Made by a program: the position numbers and the translations under genes
NCBI GenBank assembly: GCA_007570945.1
Contig: RKSH01000025.1
Coordinates: forward strand, 1-10,713
Direction: 5' to 3'
Length of the DNA stretch: 10,713 bases
From: Gammaproteobacteria bacterium
Lineage (GTDB): Bacteria; Pseudomonadota; Gammaproteobacteria; Arenicellales; Spongiicolonaceae
Notes under the pieces: generated by a model
The model's input: the letters and a program-made list of their open reading frames with translations, nothing else
Told to the model about the DNA's origin: nothing
Databases searched by the model: none
In this document: piece by piece, positions 1 to 5,459 of the stretch
Numbering within the stretch: the stretch's first letter is position 1
Layout: each line of letters opens with the position of its first letter

Positions 1-14
1 CCGCCCGCGCCGCT

Positions 15-23
15 TGCTACACT
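15..23 (+). promoter_or_regulatory. Possible extended -10 promoter upstream of mdh
   Basis: A TG at 15-16 followed by one base and TACACT at 18-23 resembles an extended -10 element (TGnTATAAT). Transcription would then start near 30, giving a leader of about 28 nt to the GTG at 58 or about 58 nt to the preferred ATG at 88. The -35 region would lie at or beyond the window edge and cannot be judged. A TTGAAA at 23-28 has only a poor -10 partner about 16 nt downstream (TACGAG). This is inference from motif resemblance only. Confidence 0.25.
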
Positions 24-87
24 TGAAATCTGCAAGAGCCAATGTACGAGTCCAGCCGTGAACCATAAAAATGACAATCCGGATAAA

Positions 88-1065
88 ATGAAACCGCCGG
101 TGCGGGTTGCCGTGACCGGGGCCGCCGGGCAAATCAGTTACAGCCTGGCATTTCGCATCGCCTCCGGCGCCATGCTGGGGCCTTCGCAACCGGTGATTTT
201 GCAGTTGCTGGAAATTCCACCGGCCCTGGGCGCGCTGAACGGGGTGGTGATGGAGCTCGGCGACTGCGCGTTTCCGCTGTTGCGCGAGGTTGTCGCCACC
301 GACGACCCCGCCGTTGCATTCGGCGACGCCAACTATGCATTGCTGGTCGGCGCCCGGCCGCGCACCGCCGACATGCAGCGTTCCGACCTAATTAAGGAGA
401 ACGCCGCCATCTTCAGCGTGCAGGGCAGGGCGCTCAACGACAGCGCGCGGCGCAATGTCAAGGTTCTGGTGGTGGGCAACCCGGCCAACACCAACGCGCT
501 CATCGCCCGCCACAACGCGCCCGACATTCCGGCCGCGCAGTTCACCGCCATGACCCGCCTTGACCACAACCGCGCCATCGCCATGCTCGCCGCCCACACC
601 GGCGCCCACACCACCGACATTAAGCGCATGATTGTGTGGGGCAACCACTCGGCGACGCAGTACCCCGATTTGAACCACGCCACCGTCGGCGGCCGTCTGG
701 CCGCCCGCAAGGTCAAGGAGTCGTGGGTGCGCGAGCAGTTCATTCCGCGGGTGCAGAACCGCGGCACCGAGGTCATCCGCGCGCGCGGCGCCTCCAGCGC
801 GGCCTCGGCCGCCGCCGCCGCCATCGACCACATGCGCGACTGGGCCCTCGGCACCGCCGACGGCGACTGGGTCAGCATGGGCATTCCCAGTGACGGCAAA
901 TACGACATCGCCGAGGGCGTGATTTTTTCCTATCCCGTCACCTGCACCGGCGGCAAATACCGCGTGGTGCAAAGTCTGCCCATCGACGAGTTCAGCCGCG
1001 CCAGGCTGGACGCCAGCGACGTCGAACTGCGACAGGAGCGCGACGCCGTCAAGCAACTGCTGTAG
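88..1065 (+). CDS. mdh: Malate dehydrogenase (NAD-dependent, cytosolic-type)
   Basis: Catalyses reversible oxidation of malate to oxaloacetate with NAD in the TCA cycle, in the cytoplasm. From the ATG at 88 the protein is 325 residues, close to the usual length for this subgroup. Visible features are a Rossmann start TGAAGQI (residues 10-16), an acidic E42 at the end of the second strand consistent with NAD preference, substrate-binding arginines R92 and R98 in the mobile loop, GNPANTN (130-136), the D159/R162 pair in TRLDHNRA, and catalytic H187 in WGNHSATQYPD. All expected catalytic residues are present. An in-frame GTG at 58 would add ten polar residues. The ATG at 88 is preferred because MKPPVRVAVTGAAGQI matches the normal N-terminus of the family. 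Neither start has a strong ribosome binding site (GGA at 81-83 before 88). A glycosyltransferase gene begins 7 nt after the stop. Confidence 0.95.
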   Translation: MKPPVRVAVTGAAGQISYSLAFRIASGAMLGPSQPVILQLLEIPPALGALNGVVMELGDCAFPLLREVVATDDPAVAFGDANYALLVGARPRTADMQRSDLIKENAAIFSVQGRALNDSARRNVKVLVVGNPANTNALIARHNAPDIPAAQFTAMTRLDHNRAIAMLAAHTGAHTTDIKRMIVWGNHSATQYPDLNHATVGGRLAARKVKESWVREQFIPRVQNRGTEVIRARGASSAASAAAAAIDHMRDWALGTADGDWVSMGIPSDGKYDIAEGVIFSYPVTCTGGKYRVVQSLPIDEFSRARLDASDVELRQERDAVKQLL

Positions 1066-1072
1066 TTGCACC

Positions 1073-2020
1073 GTGGACGGCGCGCAAGTCTCGGTGGTCA
1101 TCCCGGTGCACAACCGCCGCCGCCTGGTGCGCCGTGCGTTGCGCTCGGTTCTGCGCCAGCAGACCCTGCCGCGCGAAGTCATCGTGGTGGACGACGGTTC
1201 CGACGACGGCAGCGCCGAGGCCGCCCAGGCGGAAGCCGAATCTCTCAAAGCGGAGGCGGAGACTGCAGAGGTGACGGTCGAAACCGCTGAGTCAAGAGTC
1301 CAAACCGCCGCCGGTGGCGCCGTCGCCGTCCGCATCATCCGCAACGCGCGCAATCTTGGCGTCAGCGCGGCGCGCAACATGGGCGCCGCCATGGCGGCCG
1401 GCGCGTGGGTTGCATTTCTTGACTCCGACGACGAATGGCTGCCGCACAAACTCGGCGCGCAATTGGAGTGCATCGCGCGCAATCCCGGCAGTTGCCTGTG
1501 TCACGGCGATGAGATTTGGCTGCGCAACGGCGCGCGCATCAACCCGAAGCGCAAACACCGCAAGCGCGGCGGGTGGATTTTCCGCCACTGCCTGCCGCTG
1601 TGCATCATCTCGCCGTCGGCGGTGATGGTGCGGCGCGACGTGTTGCGCGAGTGCGGCGGTTTTGACCGGAATCTGCCGGTGTGCGAGGACTATGATTTGT
1701 GGCTGCGCCTGTGCGCGCGCCATCCGGTGCTGTGCGTGCCGCAGGCGTTGCTGGTGAAGCACGGCGGCCATGCCGGCCAGTTGTCGCGCCGCCACTGGGG
1801 CCTGGACCGTTTCCGCGTGCGCGCGCTGGAAAAAATTCTGCACAGCGGCGCGCTGGGCGAGGGTGATTACGCCGCCGCCCGCGACGCGCTGCTCGCCAAA
1901 CTGCAAATCCTCACCAACGGCGCGCGCAAACGCGGCAACGATGCGGGGCACAAGACTTTCGCCGCGCGCCTGGAGCACTGGCGGGAGACGGCAAATGGCG
2001 CGGCGCGCACCGCTCATTGA
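1073..2020 (+). CDS. Family 2 (GT-A fold) glycosyltransferase
   Basis: Predicted to transfer a sugar from a nucleotide-sugar donor to an unknown acceptor. The 315-residue product starts at a GTG and opens with the family's first strand (VSVVIPVHN, residues 6-14), followed by VIVVDDGSDDGS (37-47), the NLGVSAARN segment (94-102), the DSDDEW motif (117-122) that supplies the DxD-type metal/nucleotide site, and an ED.DLWLRL segment near residue 210. No membrane segment or signal peptide is seen, so it is probably cytoplasmic or membrane-associated. About 38 residues of Ala/Glu-rich, helix-prone sequence (roughly 48-85) lie between the DDGS motif and the VRIIRNARN strand, longer than the usual loop there. 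The gene starts 7 nt after mdh and its last 26 nt overlap the next gene, so co-transcription is likely. Donor and acceptor cannot be inferred from sequence. Confidence 0.85.
   Translation: MDGAQVSVVIPVHNRRRLVRRALRSVLRQQTLPREVIVVDDGSDDGSAEAAQAEAESLKAEAETAEVTVETAESRVQTAAGGAVAVRIIRNARNLGVSAARNMGAAMAAGAWVAFLDSDDEWLPHKLGAQLECIARNPGSCLCHGDEIWLRNGARINPKRKHRKRGGWIFRHCLPLCIISPSAVMVRRDVLRECGGFDRNLPVCEDYDLWLRLCARHPVLCVPQALLVKHGGHAGQLSRRHWGLDRFRVRALEKILHSGALGEGDYAAARDALLAKLQILTNGARKRGNDAGHKTFAARLEHWRETANGAARTAH
1983..1988 (+). promoter_or_regulatory. Ribosome binding site deciding the M19-like start
   Basis: GGGAGA lies 6 nt before the ATG at 1995, inside the 3' end of the glycosyltransferase gene. It is one of only two clear Shine-Dalgarno sequences in the window. 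It supports 1995 as the start, although the reading frame is open further upstream to 1770. Confidence 0.6.
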
Positions 2021-2972
2021 CGGCCTGCAGTTCTGCCGCTATCGGCGGGAGATTTTTGCGCAGATGCGGCGCGGCAAGGTTGACGCCGCCCATGTCACCA
2101 TCGCCTACCACGAAAACCGCATTGAGACGCTGGGCAACATTGCGGCGTGGAACCGCCGCTTCCAAGACAACGCCGACTTGCTGTTGCACGCCGACTCCGC
2201 CGCCGCCATCCGCCGCGCCATGGCCGGGGACAAGACCGCCATTCTGTTCGGCTTTCAAAACTGCTCGCCGCTGGACGACGACCTCGGCATGGTGCAAATC
2301 TTCCGCGGCCTCGGCGTGTGTTTTATGCAACTAACCTACAACAACCAGAGCGTGTTGGCCGCCGGCTGTTATGAAAAACACGACGCCGGCGTCACCCGCT
2401 TCGGCCGCGAAGTCATCCGCGAGATGAACCGCGTGGGCATGGTGGTGGACATGTCGCACAGCGCCGAGCGTTCCACGCTGGACGCAATTGAAATTTCGCG
2501 CCGCCCCATCGCCGTCACCCACGCCAACCCGGAATTTTTTCACCGCGCGCCGCGCAACAAGTCCGACACCGTGCTTAAAGAACTCGCGCAAAGCGGCGGC
2601 GTCCTCGGCCTGAGTTTGTATCCGCACCATCTGAAAAGCGGCTCCGAATGCTCGCTGGAATCTTTCTGCGCCATGGCCGAGCGCACGGTGGAAATCATGG
2701 GCGAGAAACACGTCGCCATCGGCTCCGACCTGTGCCAGGGCCACGGCGACGAGGTGGTGGCGTGGATGCGCGACGGCAAATGGCGCCGCAAAAGCGGGGG
2801 TGAGGCCGAAGCGCGCTGGCCGCCGCCGCTGCCATGGTTTGCCGGCAACGAGGACTTCGGCAACATCAAAGCCGGACTCCGCCGGCGCGGCTTCACCGAG
2901 GCGCAAGCGGCGGCGGTGATGGGCGGCAATTGGATGAATTTTCTGGAACACTCCCTTGCCCCCGGCGGTTGA
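1995..2972 (+). CDS. Peptidase M19 (membrane dipeptidase)-like protein with altered metal site
   Basis: A 325-residue protein with the overall pattern of the renal-dipeptidase family (M19, TIM-barrel metallohydrolase): LIDG (7-10), FGFQNCSPLDDDLG (85-98), VVDMSH (150-155), IAVTHAN (172-178), IGSDL (242-246) and a C-terminal GGNWMNFL (310-317). Aligned with human DPEP1, residues matching H198, H219 and D288 are kept (H155, H176, D245). The N-terminal HxD metal ligands are absent, since LIDG continues as LQFCRY, and the bridging glutamate of GVEGGH is Q88. It may therefore bind one metal or none and need not be a dipeptidase. From memory, a divergent bacterial subgroup shares the IDGLQ and HVTIAYHEN features. 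There is no signal peptide, so it is cytoplasmic. The start is supported by a ribosome binding site, with a 26-nt overlap with the glycosyltransferase. Family membership is firm; substrate unknown. Confidence 0.85.
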   Translation: MARRAPLIDGLQFCRYRREIFAQMRRGKVDAAHVTIAYHENRIETLGNIAAWNRRFQDNADLLLHADSAAAIRRAMAGDKTAILFGFQNCSPLDDDLGMVQIFRGLGVCFMQLTYNNQSVLAAGCYEKHDAGVTRFGREVIREMNRVGMVVDMSHSAERSTLDAIEISRRPIAVTHANPEFFHRAPRNKSDTVLKELAQSGGVLGLSLYPHHLKSGSECSLESFCAMAERTVEIMGEKHVAIGSDLCQGHGDEVVAWMRDGKWRRKSGGEAEARWPPPLPWFAGNEDFGNIKAGLRRRGFTEAQAAAVMGGNWMNFLEHSLAPGG

Positions 2973-2978
2973 CAGCAC

Positions 2979-3021
2979 TTGCGGCGGTTTCGGCCCGCCG
3001 TCACCGTTGCGTCCGCCGCAA
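2979..3021 (+). other. Inverted repeats between the M19-like gene and the 546-aa gene
   Basis: TTGCGGCGG at 2979-2987 is a perfect 9-bp inverted repeat of CCGCCGCAA at 3013-3021, ending just before the next start codons (GTG 3025, ATG 3028). The same left arm (2982-2987) can instead pair with CCGCCG at 2995-3000 around a 7-nt loop. The two pairings exclude each other. No T-run follows, so this is not an intrinsic terminator. In sequence this rich in GCC/GGC it may be chance. Confidence 0.3.
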
Positions 3022-3027
3022 CAGGTG

Positions 3028-4668
3028 ATGCGCCTTGCGCGGCTCGGCGCGTTCCACCAGACGCGCCTTAGTTTTGTCCGCTCGCTGGTGCGCAAAATTG
3101 CGCGCCCGCCGTGGCGCATTGCGCCGCCGCAATTGTCGCTGGACGAACATGGTTTCGGCCGCGCCGTTTACCGGGTGCGGGGCGCGCGCGGTGATTACAG
3201 TTTCATCGCCTTCGCCAACCCGCTCAGCGCCGGGGAGCGCAGCGACCGGGTGATTGCCGAGCGCTGGGACACCGCTTTTGTGCTGGCCGCGGGCGGTGTG
3301 GATGAGGCCGGCATCGCGCGGCTGGCGCGCAACATTCCGCTGCAGGAAGCCGGCCGCTGCACCGCCGGCGAGTTGGTGCTGAGCCGCGCCAACAAGAGCG
3401 TCCGCCTGTTTGAACATGTCGCCGCCTCCCTGGCCGCCGGCCGCCAGCCTGAGGTGGACAAAATCGCGCCGGTGGGCTACCTGCTGCGCACCACGGCGGT
3501 GTACGGCAACGGCAAATTCGGCCTCGCCGATTTCGCCAAGGTTTGCGGCGGTGATTTCGACGCGCCGTTCAGCGCGCAGATGTTCACCGTTTACATGGCG
3601 CGGCAATTTTCCTTTGACCTGGTGGAGCACATCGCGCGCCATCGCAACCGGCGCAAGTTCACCCCGCTGGCGCCGGCGGTGAAAAGATTTTTCGGCGTCG
3701 GCAACGCCACCGGACTCGGCATGGCGCCGTTTTTGGTGCACCACCCGCGACTCATCGGCCGCTGGATTTACCACCGCGAGCGCGCCCTGGCGCGGGTGCG
3801 CGGCCGCCGGCCGGAGCCGGCGCGGTTGGCGCGCTTTGCCGGCCTCCTGGAGCGCGCCCTCATCCACACCGCCGAGATCACCGTGGAAGACGCCGCGCAA
3901 ACGAAACGCAACCAAGAATTGTGCGCCGATTTGCGGAAGTTTGAGGCGGAGTTTTTCGGCGGCGGTGAAGCCGGGAAAAATTTTCCGTCGTGGCAACGCG
4001 CGCTCCGTTGGAGTGAAGATAACGCCGGCCTGGAGGCGCAGGAGATGCTGGTCAGTCTGCTGCTGGAGGCTTACCCGGAGTTGAACGAAATGGAAAACGC
4101 CATGGGCGGGGACGAGCGCCTGGCGGCAGCGCCGGCCATGCCGCTGCGAGAATTAAAACAACTGCTGGAACGCAACTACGGTTTCGCGTTGCGCTGTGAC
4201 TTTGGCGACCCGCGGCAGAGCGCCGTGTTCTGGTATTACTCGGCGGAGATGGAAGAACCGCGACTCGGCCGCCGCGGCCATGAACCCGGCGCCGAGCGCG
4301 AGATGGCGGTGGACATTGCGCGCCGCGCGGCGGCTTTGCATGACTGTTTGGCGCGCCTGCCGGCCGCCGAGTTGGACGGCGCGGTGGGCGATTTTCTGCT
4401 GCGCCGCCCCGACTTGCGCGGCATCGTGCGGCGGGTGCAGGGCCTGGCCGATTGCCCGTACGGCGAGATTCACGACAACCTGGTGGCGGAGGGTTGCCGC
4501 CCCATGGATGTTCTGCGGTGCAAACTTTCGCTGTTCGGCGCCAGCAAGTTTGACCCCAAATCGGATTTGTGGACGCGCATCACTTTGTTTCAGGGCGCGC
4601 CGCCGGTGGCGGAGTTGGGGCGCGGCGACGCCGATGACTGGGCTTTCCCGTGCAAGCCGGCGCCGTGA
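3028..4668 (+). CDS. Conserved protein of unknown function (546 aa)
   Basis: I do not recognise a characterised function. From memory, similar uncharacterised proteins occur in proteobacteria, but I can name no domain. The start at ATG 3028 (MRLARLGAFHQTRLSFVRSL) is preferred; a GTG at 3025 adds one residue, and a TTG at 2956 would overlap the previous gene and add a low-complexity Pro/Gly-rich stretch. Motif-like segments that look conserved rather than random are LRTTAVYGNGKFG (153-165), GVGNATGLGMAPFLVHHP (223-240), FWYYSAEMEEPRLGRR (401-416) and SKFDPKSDLWTRITLFQG (506-523). No signal peptide or convincing membrane segment is visible, suggesting a soluble cytoplasmic protein. A charged, possibly helical stretch runs at about 283-312. 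The stop codon overlaps the next gene's start by 4 nt (GTGA), implying translational coupling and shared function with the DUF3726-like protein. Confidence 0.8.
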   Translation: MRLARLGAFHQTRLSFVRSLVRKIARPPWRIAPPQLSLDEHGFGRAVYRVRGARGDYSFIAFANPLSAGERSDRVIAERWDTAFVLAAGGVDEAGIARLARNIPLQEAGRCTAGELVLSRANKSVRLFEHVAASLAAGRQPEVDKIAPVGYLLRTTAVYGNGKFGLADFAKVCGGDFDAPFSAQMFTVYMARQFSFDLVEHIARHRNRRKFTPLAPAVKRFFGVGNATGLGMAPFLVHHPRLIGRWIYHRERALARVRGRRPEPARLARFAGLLERALIHTAEITVEDAAQTKRNQELCADLRKFEAEFFGGGEAGKNFPSWQRALRWSEDNAGLEAQEMLVSLLLEAYPELNEMENAMGGDERLAAAPAMPLRELKQLLERNYGFALRCDFGDPRQSAVFWYYSAEMEEPRLGRRGHEPGAEREMAVDIARRAAALHDCLARLPAAELDGAVGDFLLRRPDLRGIVRRVQGLADCPYGEIHDNLVAEGCRPMDVLRCKLSLFGASKFDPKSDLWTRITLFQGAPPVAELGRGDADDWAFPCKPAP

Positions 4669-5402
4669 ACATTTCGGTCAACGAACTGGAGTCCACGGTT
4701 AAGAAAGCGCTTGCCGGCCTTGGTTTTCCCTACGGCGCCGATGCCGAGGGCGCGGCCATGGCGCGCACGCTGGAATGCGCCGGGCTTGGCGGCGTGCAAC
4801 TGCTGCTCGGCGCGCTGCCGCAGTTGCGCCGCCGCGGTTTTCCCCGCGCCATGCCGCTGGTGGATGCCGGCGGCGGCCGTTTTGACGGTTCCGACGTCGC
4901 GGGTGTTGCATTGGCGCCGTCGGTTGTTGACTTTGCGGTGCAACATGGTCAGTCAACCGTGTGCAATGCCGGATGCACGTTGCAAAGTGGCGGGTCCACG
5001 TTGCAAAACGGCGGCCAGAGTTTGTGGTTCGCCGCCGCCGCGCTGGAAGCGGCGAGTCCCGGCGTGTGCTTCACCGTCCGATGGCGGGCGGTGGAGCGGG
5101 AATGGTGCGCGACGGTGGATGGCGATGCGATGTCGCTGTCAAGCCGGCCGGCGGTTGCGGCGGTTGAGGAGTCCGCCGCCCTCACCGTCACCCGCCACGG
5201 CAAACTCCCCGCGGCACCTCCCGGCAAGCCGCACCTCACCGCCGGGCAGCACCGTCGCCGCCGTGAGCGGCGCTTTGCCGAAGGCATCAAAATCGCCGCC
5301 GGCGACTGGCGGCAACTGAAAAAACTCGCCGCCCTCACCCTCGTCCCGGCCACCGCCGCCTCCCGCGCCCAGGGCGCCGGCGGCGGCGATGCAAACGACT
5401 GA
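4665..5402 (+). CDS. DUF3726-like protein of unknown function
   Basis: A 245-residue protein beginning MNISVNELESTVKKALAGLGFPYG, which I match from memory to DUF3726, a family of unknown function. The N-terminal half (1-60) resembles the helical start seen in that family, and the C-terminus (DWRQLKKLAALTLVPATAASRAQGAG, about 214-239) ends in the usual Gly/Ala/Asp-rich tail. GTG 4665 is chosen because it overlaps the previous stop in a 4-nt GTGA and gives the expected N-terminus; GTG 4650 would add five residues (MQAGA). Residues 97-117 consist of three imperfect tandem heptapeptides (see the repeat at 4953-5015). No membrane segment or signal peptide is seen. The gene is the last of the tightly packed set from 1073; 57 nt separate it from the branched-chain operon. 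The family assignment rests on recall and should be confirmed by a profile search. Confidence 0.7.
   Translation: MNISVNELESTVKKALAGLGFPYGADAEGAAMARTLECAGLGGVQLLLGALPQLRRRGFPRAMPLVDAGGGRFDGSDVAGVALAPSVVDFAVQHGQSTVCNAGCTLQSGGSTLQNGGQSLWFAAAALEAASPGVCFTVRWRAVEREWCATVDGDAMSLSSRPAVAAVEESAALTVTRHGKLPAAPPGKPHLTAGQHRRRRERRFAEGIKIAAGDWRQLKKLAALTLVPATAASRAQGAGGGDAND
4953..5015 (+). repeat. Three tandem 21-nt (heptapeptide) repeats inside the DUF3726-like gene
   Basis: Three consecutive in-frame 21-nt units encode STVCNAG, CTLQSGG and STLQNGG. Units 2 (4974-4994) and 3 (4995-5015) are identical at 17 of 21 bases; unit 1 (4953-4973) is more diverged. QSLWF follows and weakly continues the pattern. The arrangement suggests local duplication within the coding sequence. 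Confidence 0.7.
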
Positions 5403-5422
5403 CCACCACCCTCGCCGCCGCC
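5379..5422 (+). other. Inverted repeat at the 3' end of the DUF3726-like gene
   Basis: GGCGGCGGCGA (5379-5389) pairs perfectly with TCGCCGCCGCC (5412-5422) across a 22-nt loop that contains the stop codon. A stable RNA hairpin could mark the 3' end of the upstream transcript, but there is no T-run after it and the arms are simple trinucleotide repeats, so it may be coincidental. Confidence 0.25.
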
Positions 5423-5447
5423 CCTACCCAAACCGCCGCCGCGCATT

Positions 5448-5453
5448 TATACT
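5448..5453 (+). promoter_or_regulatory. Possible -10 box of the ilv operon
   Basis: TATACT at 5448-5453 matches the -10 consensus at five of six positions and stands out in an otherwise C-rich intergenic stretch (5403-5459). No good -35 is seen 16-18 nt upstream (sequence near TACCCA). Initiation 6-7 nt downstream would fall at or next to the ilvI ATG at 5460, which would make the message leaderless or nearly so. No Lrp-type site or attenuator leader peptide is recognisable in the short gap. Confidence 0.35.
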
Positions 5454-5459
5454 CAGGCC

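Noticed and set aside
58..87. Upstream GTG start for malate dehydrogenase
   Set aside because: It adds ten polar residues before the family's normal N-terminus and has no better ribosome binding site than the ATG at 88.
388..1482. Long antisense reading frame (364 codons) over mdh and the glycosyltransferase gene
   Set aside because: It mirrors two confidently identified genes, has no recognisable domain and is explained by GC-rich codon use leaving the opposite strand free of stops.
1770..1994. Upstream extension of the M19-like gene
   Set aside because: The extension overlaps the glycosyltransferase coding sequence out of frame, has shadow-frame composition, and the ATG at 1995 has its own GGGAGA site and begins the family homology.
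2956..3027. TTG start for the 546-aa protein
   Set aside because: It would overlap the M19-like gene and add a low-complexity N-terminus; ATG 3028 (or GTG 3025) is more plausible.
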